Shown: piece by piece, positions 26,182 to 35,043 of the stretch
How the letters are laid out: every line of letters begins with the position of its first letter
Numbering within the stretch: the stretch's first letter is position 1
Assembly: GCA_963973455.1 (NCBI GenBank)
Contig: CAXAZF010000004.1
Coordinates: 231,367 to 295,366, forward strand
Source of the DNA: Marixanthomonas sp002364245
GTDB taxonomy: Bacteria; Bacteroidota; Bacteroidia; Flavobacteriales; Flavobacteriaceae
Direction: 5' to 3'
DNA: 64,000 bases
The notes under the pieces: generated by a model
What the model was told of the DNA's origin: nothing
Seen by the model: the letters and a program-made list of their open reading frames with translations, nothing else
Database searches by the model: none
Position numbers and translations under genes: made by a program

Positions 26182-27972
26182 ATGACTTTATTGAAAAATT
26201 ATAAGAGTCCGTTTTCAGAAACACACAGAAACCTACTTTTTTTAGCCGCATTAGTGTGTTCTTCATTATCTGCCGTTGCCCAAGATAAAGACGGGGAAGA
26301 GCAAGAAGATGATTTAGATACCGAAGTGGTGAACATTGTAAAACCATACACGCCCACCATTTCCGATGCGTTTAAGGTAAAAGAAACACCAATGCTGAAT
26401 GATTCGGTCACTACACAGAAAAAAGAAGTGAAATACGAGATTTTTTCTGTTCCCGTAGCTTCCACTTTTACACCTGCTAAAGGAAAAGCGGAAACGGTTG
26501 AAAAAGCAAAACCAATTAAGTTGTATGACAATTACGCAACTTTAGGGTTTGGTAATTACACGTCTATTTTGGGTGAATTGTATAGTAACTTCCAAATAAG
26601 CCGTACTGATAACGCCGGTTTTTATTTTCGACATAATTCCTCACAAGGTGATATTGATGGTGTTTTATTGGAAAACAAATACTATGACACCAAGTTAGAT
26701 GCCAATTACAGTAGCCGACAGCGTTATACAAGTTATAAGCTAGATGCTGGAGTAGAGCATCAACTGTTTAATTGGTATGGTTTAAATGATTTTTATACAC
26801 AAAACTTCGAAACAATTGGTTCTGAAATAGATCCGCAACAGCAATATTATAGCGGGTATGTTGGAGGAAGCATTTCGGTAGACGATTCTTTTTTTGAAAA
26901 AGCCACAGCTAATATTCGATATACTGGCGATGCGTTTTCTTCTTCTGAAATCAATATTAATGCACAACCAGAGTTTTCATTTCCATTAACTGATTTAACT
27001 TTGAAAGTAGATGGAGATGTCGACTACCTTACAGGAAGTTTTGATAAAGGCTATCTTTCTTCGGAAGGTATAAATTATAGCTATTTAAACGCAGGAGTGA
27101 TTCCTTCGTTAGTGTATGTAAATGAAGATTTATCGGTTTCCTTAGGGGCAGCGGCTTATGTAAGTTTAGATACTGAAAACAGTGAAACGGACTTCTTTTT
27201 GTATCCACGAATTAACGCTTCGTATCGTTTAGTAGATGAATTATTAATTGTCTATGGCGGGGCAGAAGGCGATTTAAAACAAAATACGTATTACGATTTC
27301 AAGGAGATTAATCCGTATGTGTCGCCTACGTTATTCATAGCACCAACAAGTCAGTTGTACGAAGGGTTTGCCGGATTAAAAGGAAAGTTATCCAATTCAG
27401 TAGGATATAACATTCGCGCTTCCTACGGAAAAGATGAAAATAAAGCATTGTTTAAAGCCAACCAGTTTTCAACGGGAGCAACCACAGGGGAAGGCTACGA
27501 ATATGGAAACTCTTTTAATGTAGTTTATGATGATGTGAACACGCTGTCCGTTTTTGGAGAATTAAAAGTAGATGTAAGTAATGCGTTTACATTAGGGGTA
27601 ACAGGAGAATACTTTAGTTACGATACAACGAATGAGGCCGAGCCTTGGAACCTTCCAGAATTAAAAGCTTCCTTATTTTCAAACTTCAAAATTACCGAAC
27701 AGTTATATGGAGGCGCCTCATTATTTTACGTAGGGGAGCGTAAAGATTTGTATTCAAACATTTCGTTACCATTTGAACCTATTATTTTAGAAGAACGAAC
27801 CTTAGATGGGTATCTTGATGCAAACATTCATTTAGGATATAATATCAACGAACGTTTATCGGTTTTTGCCAAAGGAAGCAATTTGTTAAGCGATAATTAC
27901 GAAAAATGGCTCAATTACCCTGTACAAGGAATTCAAGCCTTAGTTGGTGCTACGTACAAGTTTGACTGGTAA
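26182..27972 (+). CDS. Outer-membrane beta-barrel protein, TonB-receptor-like
   Basis: A 596-residue protein. After an N-terminal hydrophobic segment (LLFLAALVCSSLSAVAQ) comes an acidic linker and the conserved NIVKPYTPTISDAFKV stretch. The rest is a run of amphipathic strands with alternating aromatic residues, and the end is GATYKFDW, with an aromatic final residue as in outer-membrane barrels. I see no plug domain or carboxypeptidase-like repeat, so it is not a normal TonB-dependent transporter although such proteins are often annotated that way. It is linked to the TPR gene upstream. Confidence 0.8.
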   Translation: MTLLKNYKSPFSETHRNLLFLAALVCSSLSAVAQDKDGEEQEDDLDTEVVNIVKPYTPTISDAFKVKETPMLNDSVTTQKKEVKYEIFSVPVASTFTPAKGKAETVEKAKPIKLYDNYATLGFGNYTSILGELYSNFQISRTDNAGFYFRHNSSQGDIDGVLLENKYYDTKLDANYSSRQRYTSYKLDAGVEHQLFNWYGLNDFYTQNFETIGSEIDPQQQYYSGYVGGSISVDDSFFEKATANIRYTGDAFSSSEININAQPEFSFPLTDLTLKVDGDVDYLTGSFDKGYLSSEGINYSYLNAGVIPSLVYVNEDLSVSLGAAAYVSLDTENSETDFFLYPRINASYRLVDELLIVYGGAEGDLKQNTYYDFKEINPYVSPTLFIAPTSQLYEGFAGLKGKLSNSVGYNIRASYGKDENKALFKANQFSTGATTGEGYEYGNSFNVVYDDVNTLSVFGELKVDVSNAFTLGVTGEYFSYDTTNEAEPWNLPELKASLFSNFKITEQLYGGASLFYVGERKDLYSNISLPFEPIILEERTLDGYLDANIHLGYNINERLSVFAKGSNLLSDNYEKWLNYPVQGIQALVGATYKFDW

Positions 27973-27979
27973 AACCTGC

Positions 27980-28306
27980 ATGAAACAGCCTCAAAATTTA
28001 CAAGAAATACAACAGGTAATTCAATCTGGTAAACCTGTCTTACTCTACTTTTCAGGAGAACGGTGTAGTGTCTGCAAAGCGTTAAAACCTAAAGTTGAAA
28101 CAACGATTACTTCAAACTTTGAGGATATTCTTCTTTTTGAAATCATACTGGAACAACACCCTGATATTGCAGCTAATTATATGGTATTTACAAATCCTAC
28201 TACGTTGGTTTTTTTCGATGGGAAAGAAGCGATACGAGAAGGGAAAAACATGAGTATTCCTGAGTTTGAAAAAGCTGTAGATAGAATCTACCAGTTATAT
28301 AATTAA
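27980..28306 (+). CDS. Small thioredoxin-family protein
   Basis: A 108-residue thioredoxin fold from the ATG at 27980; the longer frame would run into the barrel gene. VLLYFSGERCSVCKALKP carries the active-site C-x-x-C (CSVC), TNPTTLVFF contains the cis-proline strand, and length fits a single domain. There is no signal peptide, so it is cytoplasmic. It starts seven bases after the barrel gene stop and ends at a terminator, so the three genes are probably one operon. Confidence 0.85.
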   Translation: MKQPQNLQEIQQVIQSGKPVLLYFSGERCSVCKALKPKVETTITSNFEDILLFEIILEQHPDIAANYMVFTNPTTLVFFDGKEAIREGKNMSIPEFEKAVDRIYQLYN

Positions 28307-28348
28307 CGATGATTTTTTATTTTATAAGAGTATAAATTATCACAATTA

Positions 28349-28386
28349 AAAAAGCAACTGTATTTACGGTTGCTTTCTTTATTTTT
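28349..28386 (+). terminator. Terminator after the thioredoxin-like gene
   Basis: AAAGCAAC (28351-28358) pairs with GTTGCTTT (28369-28376), with two further pairs inside, and a T-rich stretch follows. The next gene's -7 element, TATTTTTG (28380-28387), overlaps that T-stretch. Confidence 0.7.
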
Positions 28387-28409
28387 GCATCACATTTTAA
28401 AAATAGGTT

Positions 28410-30047
28410 ATGAAAAAATTATTCCCTCTCTTTCTTCTAAGTCTCTTAATTTCGTGTGCCCCAGAAAAAATACCGGCAGACCTTTTGGTAAAAAATGCCA
28501 TTATTTATACAGTGAATGAAAATTTTGATACTGAAAATGCTTTTGTAGTCAAAGATGGAAAAATTTTAGAAATAGGTGTAAAGCCGGAGCTAGAATTAAA
28601 ATACAATATTGCTGAAACCTACGATGCAAAAGGAAAAACAATTGTACCTGGATTGATCGATGCGCATGCTCATTTATATGGGTTGGGCTTAAACTTACAA
28701 GATGTAGACTTAACCGAAACAACTAGTTATGATGAGGTGTTGGCACGGGTAATAACATTTCAGAAAGAAAAAAACAAAGACTACATTATAGGTCGTGGTT
28801 GGGACCAAAACGATTGGGAGGTAAAAGAATTTCCTACTAAAAAAGAATTAGATTCTCTTTTTCCCGAAACACCTGTTGCTTTAACCAGAATAGATGGTCA
28901 TGCGATGATCGTAAATAGTGAAGCACTAAAACGAGCTGGAATTACAGCTGAAACTAAAATGGATGGTGGCGTAATTGGCGTAGAAGATGGAAAACTTACT
29001 GGAATTTTAGTAGATAGCCCAATGAGTTTGGTTGAAGAGTCTTTCCCTAAGCAGAATAGAAGTTATAACAAGCAGGCTTTACTGGATGCAGAGCGTATTT
29101 GTTTAGAGATGGGTTTAACTACAATCAACGACGCGGGACTAGATAAAGAAATAATAGGATTAATAGATAATTTACAACAACAAGATAGTATGGCATTGCG
29201 TGTATATGCAATGGTAAGCAACAAACCTAAAAACTTAGATTACTATTTAAATAACGGAATAATTAAAACCGACCGATTGAACGTACGTTCGGTGAAGGTG
29301 TATGCCGATGGGGCTTTAGGATCTCGGGGGGCTGCTATGCGTGAATCGTATAGTGATATGCTTGGACATTTTGGCGCTATGATCACACCAGCAGATAGTT
29401 TACAAACGCTTGCCGATAAAATTGCTGCAGCCGACTTTCAAATGAATACTCATGCGATTGGCGATTCGGCTAATATTTCAGTTTTAAGAGCTTATGAAAC
29501 TGCATTAAAAGGAAAAACAGACGCTCGGTGGAAAATAGAACACGCTCAAATTGTAACTGAAAAAGATTTTGATAAATTTTCAAAAAATATAATTCCGTCT
29601 GTACAACCTACACACGCCACCAGCGATATGTATTGGGCAGAAGACAGAGTAGGCTCAGAAAGAATAAAAGGCGCATACGCATATAAAACGCTACTGGAAA
29701 ACGCAGGGATTGTTGTGTTGGGAACAGATTTTCCCGTTGAAAAAGTAAACCCGATGTACACGTTTTATGCTGCCGTAGCCCGTAAAGATTTAAAACACTA
29801 CCCTGAAGATGGATTTCAGAAAAAAGATGCTTTATCTAGGGAAGAAGCTTTAAAAGGGATGACCATTTGGGCAGCCTACTCGAACTTTGAAGAAGATGAA
29901 AAAGGAAGCATTGAAGAAGGTAAGTTTGCAGATTTTACAGTTTTAGACAGAGATATTATGCAAATAGCCGAAGATAGTATCCCGAATACAAAAGTGTTAG
30001 CTACGTTTATAAGTGGTAAAAAAGAATTTAGTATAGAAAAAGAATAG
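28410..30047 (+). CDS. Amidohydrolase-family lipoprotein (YtcJ/Amidohydro_3 type)
   Basis: A 545-residue protein with a lipoprotein signal (LFLLSLLISCAPE, Cys16). The metal-dependent hydrolase core is visible: VPGLIDAHAHLYG (first metal HxH), GRGWDQNDW, RIDGHAMIVNS, a catalytic-lysine region, NTHAIGDSAN, KIEHAQIV and VLGTDFPVEKVNP (the final Asp). These fit the Amidohydro_3 group, whose substrates are mostly unknown amides or lactams. It should act in the periplasm or at the outer membrane. A -7 element overlaps the terminator of the previous gene. Confidence 0.9.
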   Translation: MKKLFPLFLLSLLISCAPEKIPADLLVKNAIIYTVNENFDTENAFVVKDGKILEIGVKPELELKYNIAETYDAKGKTIVPGLIDAHAHLYGLGLNLQDVDLTETTSYDEVLARVITFQKEKNKDYIIGRGWDQNDWEVKEFPTKKELDSLFPETPVALTRIDGHAMIVNSEALKRAGITAETKMDGGVIGVEDGKLTGILVDSPMSLVEESFPKQNRSYNKQALLDAERICLEMGLTTINDAGLDKEIIGLIDNLQQQDSMALRVYAMVSNKPKNLDYYLNNGIIKTDRLNVRSVKVYADGALGSRGAAMRESYSDMLGHFGAMITPADSLQTLADKIAAADFQMNTHAIGDSANISVLRAYETALKGKTDARWKIEHAQIVTEKDFDKFSKNIIPSVQPTHATSDMYWAEDRVGSERIKGAYAYKTLLENAGIVVLGTDFPVEKVNPMYTFYAAVARKDLKHYPEDGFQKKDALSREEALKGMTIWAAYSNFEEDEKGSIEEGKFADFTVLDRDIMQIAEDSIPNTKVLATFISGKKEFSIEKE

Positions 30048-30207
30048 GTTTAAAGGATAGAGCGGGTTATAAGTATTGAAAAAAATATAGCATATTGAGT
30101 TATAAAAAATAGGAAAAGGTTATGTAAAGGAGTGTTTATTGGTACTCTAAAGACTGATTTTTTTTAGTTCTTATTTTCACCTTTATAATATTACCTAAAG
30201 CCTAAAG

Positions 30208-30999
30208 CTATTTCCCTCCCTTAGCTTGTAAGTCGGCAATGCAAAGTAGGTCTAATTCAGGTACCGATCCTCTGCGCTGTAAAAAACGCGCTACTTCCCT
30301 TCGTTCTGTATTGGTAGCCTGAAAATACATCAAACAGTTTTCAACCACGCAGTGGCGGGAGTTATTTGTGTCTTCGTGGCCTTCAGGGTGAATGTCGTCT
30401 TCCGTAATGTTTACCAGTCCCAAAATATGCCCAAATTCATGTTCAAGGGTTGTGGTTTCCAATGTTGGCAAATCCGATCCTTGATTATTGTCAATCAATT
30501 CTTGTAATGTTTTTTTATAAATAACAATAGAGGTGTTGCGATAAGCTGTTCCCAAGGTAACCGTTTTATCGGTGTCTTTATTGGAGTTTCCATTAGAAAA
30601 GAAAACATATACGGCCAAATCATCATCTTTTGTATAAGCGGTTCTATTGTTCTCTTCAATTTCCTTTATTTCATCAATATCAAAAGGAGCTCCTGTTGGT
30701 GCTTCGATAACGGTTTCTTTGATTATAATACCGTTGGGTTTTGTAGTGCGTTCATTTAAAAAAGTGTCTATAGCAAGTTTGGTTTCTTCTGTGGGTTTAA
30801 AACCAGCTGCATAAACAAATTCAATGGTCATGCTATTGTAAATATCGTTGGAAAGAATATCCTCTGCAGAAGTTCCCAAAGATTTTTTGTTTTCAGCCGT
30901 TGGGTCGTTTATTGCATCATCAGAATCGTCGTCTTTACAACCGGTAACCAATAAAATTGAAAATAATAAGAAAAGTAGGGAAGCAGGAGAAAATTTCAT
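30208..30999 (-). CDS. Metzincin-like zinc metalloprotease, surface lipoprotein
   Basis: A 263-residue lipoprotein (lipobox VTGC, Cys21). The residues after the Cys are KDDDSDD, matching the acidic lipoprotein export signal of Bacteroidota, so it is probably on the cell surface. The zinc site starts as H187-E-F-G-H191-I-L-G. Instead of the third His directly after, there are about 20 residues and then H216-C217-VVEN-C222-L-M224, the H-C-x4-C-x-M pattern of archaemetzincins with its Met-turn. A later Cys253 may replace the CxxC. A promoter-like TATGTTTG (minus strand, 31022-31029) lies upstream. Activity is inferred. Confidence 0.8.
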   Translation of the reverse strand: MKFSPASLLFLLFSILLVTGCKDDDSDDAINDPTAENKKSLGTSAEDILSNDIYNSMTIEFVYAAGFKPTEETKLAIDTFLNERTTKPNGIIIKETVIEAPTGAPFDIDEIKEIEENNRTAYTKDDDLAVYVFFSNGNSNKDTDKTVTLGTAYRNTSIVIYKKTLQELIDNNQGSDLPTLETTTLEHEFGHILGLVNITEDDIHPEGHEDTNNSRHCVVENCLMYFQATNTERREVARFLQRRGSVPELDLLCIADLQAKGGK

Positions 31000-31129
31000 A
31001 GTGCAATCATTATATTTTTAGCAAACATACCCTTTACAAGGATAATTTAAAAATGGGTAGCTTTATTTTAACGCTTTTTACGTGGTTTCAGTATATAGCC
31101 GAAATATATTGGTAAACCTTTCAATATAT

Positions 31130-31840
31130 TTATCTGTTTTTAATTGTGAGTTTTGCTAAATAGTCGTGATGGTCCCCTTCACAGACTACCTCAAAATCAA
31201 ATCCGTTTTTATAGCAATATTTTTTAAAAATGGTTTTATCTAAATAAATCCAGTTAAAGGGCTCGCTTTTTACTCCTATGTAGTTCATGATAAATTCCAA
31301 CTCACCATAATAGTGTTCTTCGGGAGGGAAAATATTTTCTTCTTTAGCTGAATCCCAAAGGTATTTTAAATCACTGCTGTCTATTAAAACTTGTCCGTTT
31401 GGGGTAAGCAATGATTTTAATTTCTGAAGGTATTTTGAAACAAATTCCAGTTTCTGAAAAATACCGGTGCCGTTCATCAACAATAATATGGTGTCAAATT
31501 TTTTATCTTCCAGGCACAGTAAATCAATATGCTCTGCATGATTGACACCTCGTAATTTACAAACCTCTATAGCTCCTTTTGAAGTATCTATGGCCGTAAC
31601 CTGTAAGCCTTTTTCCTGAAGATACAACGAATGACTCCCCGCACCACAACCAACATCTAACACTTTTCCATATGACAAATCGAGTGCTTTTTGTTCAACT
31701 TGTGGCATTTCAGAATAACTTCGGAATAAATAAGGAAGGGGCATCTCATCTTCTTCGGTAACATTGGTTTCGGTTAGGATATCCTCTGTATAATTTCCGT
31801 GGTAATAATCAAGTAAAGCGTTGCCTAAAATATCGGTCAT
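31130..31840 (-). CDS. Class I SAM-dependent methyltransferase
   Basis: A 236-residue Rossmann-fold methyltransferase. Motif I is VLDVGCGAGSHSLYLQ, followed by VTAIDTSKGAIEV (the acidic residue for the ribose), then FDTILLLMNGTGIFQKL (motif IV) and LLTPNGQVLIDSSDL. The N-terminal 50 residues form a helical cap. The substrate cannot be deduced. It is divergent from the ykgJ-like gene, with about 50 bp between starts. Confidence 0.9.
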   Translation of the reverse strand: MTDILGNALLDYYHGNYTEDILTETNVTEEDEMPLPYLFRSYSEMPQVEQKALDLSYGKVLDVGCGAGSHSLYLQEKGLQVTAIDTSKGAIEVCKLRGVNHAEHIDLLCLEDKKFDTILLLMNGTGIFQKLEFVSKYLQKLKSLLTPNGQVLIDSSDLKYLWDSAKEENIFPPEEHYYGELEFIMNYIGVKSEPFNWIYLDKTIFKKYCYKNGFDFEVVCEGDHHDYLAKLTIKNR

Positions 31841-31876
31841 TGTTTTAATAGTAGAAGATGCTAGTGTTAATAATTG

Positions 31877-31884
31877 TACTTTTG
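31877..31884 (+). promoter_or_regulatory. -7 promoter element of the YkgJ-family gene
   Basis: TACTTTTG matches TAnnTTTG exactly. Its last base is only seven bases before the ATG at 31892, so the mRNA would be nearly leaderless. Confidence 0.45.
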
Positions 31885-31891
31885 CGTTGCT

Positions 31892-32383
31892 ATGGAAGAG
31901 ATTCTAAAACAACTACCACAACGTGCCAAAGATACGCATAACGAGAACAAAAAGTTCTTTAAAAAACTAAAGCGCAAACCACCCAAAAATTTAGATTCTT
32001 TGATGCAAGAGTTGCATACTGAAGAGTTTGAACGTACCGATTGCTTAACGTGTGCCAATTGCTGTAAAACCACTGGGCCGCTTTTTACCCAAAAAGATAT
32101 TGAGCGTATTGCGAAGCATTTTAAGATGAAGCCCAGTAAGTTTATTGAAGCGTATTTACAGTTAGATGAAGAAAATGATTACGTGCTGCAAAGTGTTCCG
32201 TGCACTTTTTTAGGCGCAGATAATTATTGTAGCATCTACGATGTGCGTCCAAAAGCCTGCAAGGAATTTCCCCATACAGACAGAAGGAAGTTTCAGCAAA
32301 TTTCAAATTTAACTTTGAAAAATGTAGCTATTTGCCCTGCGGCCTTCAATATTGTTGAAGAAATGAAAAAACGGTTGCCTTAA
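31892..32383 (+). CDS. YkgJ-family cysteine cluster protein
   Basis: A 163-residue protein from the ATG at 31892 (MEEILKQLPQ). It has the family cluster CLTCANCC (C-x2-C-x2-CC) at about residues 53-60, a further C in SVPCTFLGADNYCSIYDVRP and KACKEFPHT, and a late Cys (AICPAAF). The cysteines probably bind zinc or an Fe-S cluster. Role unknown. It is convergent with the NamZ-like gene, with 11 bp between. Confidence 0.88.
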   Translation: MEEILKQLPQRAKDTHNENKKFFKKLKRKPPKNLDSLMQELHTEEFERTDCLTCANCCKTTGPLFTQKDIERIAKHFKMKPSKFIEAYLQLDEENDYVLQSVPCTFLGADNYCSIYDVRPKACKEFPHTDRRKFQQISNLTLKNVAICPAAFNIVEEMKKRLP

Positions 32384-32394
32384 TTATATTTATA

Positions 32395-33738
32395 TTACTC
32401 ATAAAGCATATACTTCTGCCGCATAGTATCATATTTTTCTAAATCACGTAACCAAGTAGCTCTTATTTCAGGATATGTATAACCGTTTTCTATTTGTTCT
32501 TGCAGTTTTGTTGTACCGGCAAGGTTGATAAAGAAATTGTTGAAAAACCCCTTTTTCTTACCATACCCTACGTAGGCTTCAATAAGCCATTCCAGATTTA
32601 GTTTATCTAGGTTTTTATGCTCCCGAAGATCTAATCCATTACAAGTTTCACCTTTAAATTTTGGGTATTTAGCTCCTTCGTTGGCTTGCGGTGTAAATGT
32701 AAAGGGATAGAATTTAGAAGGTAACGATGGCGCTCCAAAAACTTGAAACTGCATATCTGTACCACGACCTGCACTAACGATAGTCCCTTCAAAAAAACAA
32801 AGACTGGGGTAGAGGTTAATAGCAGTATCGTTAGGTAAGTTAGGCGATGGTTTTACAGGTAATGAATAGGCTGTTTGGTGGTTGTAGTTTTTAACCTTAA
32901 TTACTTTAATGTCTGCTTTTATATTATTTTTTAACCAACCTTGTCCGTTAATCATTTGAGCGTATTCGCCAATGGTCATTCCGTGTACAATCGGTACAGG
33001 GTGCATCCCGACAAAGCTAGAATGTTCTGGTTCAAGAACAGGACCGTCAATATAATGCCCATTTGGATTTGGGCGGTCTAAAATAAGCACTGGAATATTT
33101 GCTTCGGCACAGGATTCCATTACGTAATGTAAAGTGGAAATATAGGTATAGAACCGCGCGCCTACATCTTGTATGTCGAAAATCATAATTTCAATTCCAT
33201 CTAATTGTTCTGTCGATGGCTTTTTGTTTTTTCCGTAAAGCGAAATAATAGGCAAACCTGTTTTGGTATCAAAACCATCTTTAACTACTTCGCCGGCATC
33301 TGCTTTTCCACGAAACCCGTGTTCTGGTGCAAATACTTTTTTTAAATTGATGTTTTCAGAAACTAAAAAATCAACTAAGTGTTTTGAATTGTCATCAACT
33401 CTCGAAGTTTGATTGGCAACCACACCGACTGATTTGTTTTGTAATAATTCAGAATACAATGAAAATTGATCTGCACCAACTTCGATAGATTTTTCTTTTA
33501 CAATTCCATCTTCTGTTTTTAGGCTTCCAACTTCTACTTCATACTTCTTATTATTTTCAGCTCTTTTTCTCTTTCGTTCTAAATCTCGATCGTTATCTTC
33601 TTTTATATCGGCTCCCGCTTCAATATATTGATCAAGCGTACTTTGTTTTACAGGTTCTTTTTCGGTAACCGAAGTTCCACAGGAAAAAAAACTGAAAAGC
33701 AGAATGAAAACTGTATTTTTGAAGATAAGTAACTGCAT
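32395..33738 (-). CDS. namZ: DUF1343 exo-beta-N-acetylmuramidase (NamZ-like) lipoprotein
   Basis: DUF1343 (GH171) enzymes such as NamZ remove MurNAc from the non-reducing end of peptidoglycan fragments. With the ATG at 33738 the protein has 447 residues and a lipoprotein signal (FILLFSFFSCG, Cys20); the longer frame to 33792 would overlap the divergent gene. Family motifs: SVGVVANQTSRVD, KKVFAPEHGFRGKADAGE, GLPIISLYG, IMIFDIQDVGARFYTYISTL, LDRPNPNGHYIDGP and VHGMTIGEYAQMING. An unusual charged stretch (about residues 30-60) separates the lipid anchor from the domain. It probably acts in the periplasm in wall recycling. Confidence 0.88.
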   Translation of the reverse strand: MQLLIFKNTVFILLFSFFSCGTSVTEKEPVKQSTLDQYIEAGADIKEDNDRDLERKRKRAENNKKYEVEVGSLKTEDGIVKEKSIEVGADQFSLYSELLQNKSVGVVANQTSRVDDNSKHLVDFLVSENINLKKVFAPEHGFRGKADAGEVVKDGFDTKTGLPIISLYGKNKKPSTEQLDGIEIMIFDIQDVGARFYTYISTLHYVMESCAEANIPVLILDRPNPNGHYIDGPVLEPEHSSFVGMHPVPIVHGMTIGEYAQMINGQGWLKNNIKADIKVIKVKNYNHQTAYSLPVKPSPNLPNDTAINLYPSLCFFEGTIVSAGRGTDMQFQVFGAPSLPSKFYPFTFTPQANEGAKYPKFKGETCNGLDLREHKNLDKLNLEWLIEAYVGYGKKKGFFNNFFINLAGTTKLQEQIENGYTYPEIRATWLRDLEKYDTMRQKYMLYE

Positions 33739-33748
33739 AAACAAATTT

Positions 33749-34984
33749 GTGAATTTCGAATTTTTCATCGCCCGGCGCATAATTGCCTCCAAGGACTATA
33801 AAAGTAGCATTTCGGCACCAATAATAAAAATTGCTATTACAGCTATTGCTATTGGTATTATTATGATGTTGGTTTCGATAGCTACGGGGGTTGGGCTTCA
33901 GAAAAAAATTAGAGATAAAGTTTCAGCTTTTAACGGGGATATTATAATCACCAATTTTGACACAAATTTCTCTAATGATTCGCAAATCCCTATTTCAAAA
34001 GAACAAGATTTCTATCCTAACTTTTCAAGTGTTAAAGGTGTTAACCATATTCAAGTGACTGCATTAAAAGGTGGTGTTATACGTACGGCAGAAGATTTTG
34101 AAGGGATTGTGGTAAAAGGCGTTGGGGACGATTATAACTGGGAAACTTTCAGTGATTTTTTAATTGAAGGTAGGTTGCCCGATTATTCTGAAAATTTAAA
34201 TGACGAGGTTTTAATTTCGCAATATCTCGCCAACCGCCTGCAATTTAAAGTAGAAGATCGCGTAAACACCTTTTTTTTACAGGATGCTGAAAATAAAAAA
34301 ACGAGAAGTCTTGGTTTAAAAATCGTAGGGATTTATAATAGTGGTTTTCAGCAATTTGATGAACAATATTTAATAGCGGATATCCGTCATATTCAACGTC
34401 TAAACAAATGGGACGATGACCAAATAGGCGCTTTTGAATTATTTGTTGACGATTTTGATAACATTCAAGCGGTCGGCAATGCGGTCTATAATGAAACTCC
34501 CAGCACACTGGATACCCAGACCATTCGTCAAAAATATGGGGCTATTTTTGAATGGCTCGATTTGTTCGATTTTAACATTGCGCTTATCATTGGGATTATG
34601 ATTTTAGTCGCAGGTATTAATATGATTACCGCTTTATTGGTTTTAATTTTAGAGCGTACGCAAATGATTGGGATACTCAAAGCTTTGGGTAGCAACGATT
34701 GGAGCGTCCGGAAAGTGTTTATTTATAACGCTATGTACTTAATTGGCGTAGGTTTGTTTTGGGGAAATGTAATAGGGCTAGGGCTTTTATTTCTTCAGAA
34801 ATATTTCAAACTTTTCCCATTAAACCCAGATACGTATTATGTAACCGAGGCACCAGTATATATTGATATAGGATATATTTTACTGCTCAATGCCGGAACG
34901 TTTATTTTATGTTTATTAATGTTACTTATTCCGTCCTACATAATTGCCAAAATTTCCCCAGTGAAGGCCATTCGGTTTGAATAA
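33749..34984 (+). CDS. ABC transporter permease, LolC/LolE type
   Basis: A 411-residue permease. The GTG at 33749 gives VNFEFFIARRIIASKDYKSS, which is the usual start of these proteins; the ATG at 33704 would overlap the divergent lipoprotein gene. Features: APIIKIAITAIAIGIIMMLV (helix 1), a periplasmic MacB-type domain (about 50-260), then three FtsX-like helices with GIMILVAGINMITALLVLIL and GILKALGSNDWSVRKVF, ending SPVKAIRFE. It would extract outer-membrane lipoproteins, with a LolD-type ATPase encoded elsewhere. It is followed after 59 bp by the CBS-like gene, which has its own promoter. Confidence 0.88.
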   Translation: MNFEFFIARRIIASKDYKSSISAPIIKIAITAIAIGIIMMLVSIATGVGLQKKIRDKVSAFNGDIIITNFDTNFSNDSQIPISKEQDFYPNFSSVKGVNHIQVTALKGGVIRTAEDFEGIVVKGVGDDYNWETFSDFLIEGRLPDYSENLNDEVLISQYLANRLQFKVEDRVNTFFLQDAENKKTRSLGLKIVGIYNSGFQQFDEQYLIADIRHIQRLNKWDDDQIGAFELFVDDFDNIQAVGNAVYNETPSTLDTQTIRQKYGAIFEWLDLFDFNIALIIGIMILVAGINMITALLVLILERTQMIGILKALGSNDWSVRKVFIYNAMYLIGVGLFWGNVIGLGLLFLQKYFKLFPLNPDTYYVTEAPVYIDIGYILLLNAGTFILCLLMLLIPSYIIAKISPVKAIRFE

Positions 34985-34993
34985 TAGAAAACC

Positions 34994-35024
34994 TTGTAGT
35001 TTTTTAGGCTAAACCGTACCTTTG
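34994..35024 (+). promoter_or_regulatory. Promoter of the CBS-like gene
   Basis: TTG (34994-34996), 20 bp, TACCTTTG (35017-35024). A full consensus match 19 bases before the ATG. Confidence 0.75.
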
Positions 35025-35043
35025 CCCCGCATAAAAAATAGCT

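Noticed and set aside
26182..27972. Standard TonB-dependent nutrient receptor
   Set aside because: No plug domain, TonB box or SusD-like neighbour can be seen.
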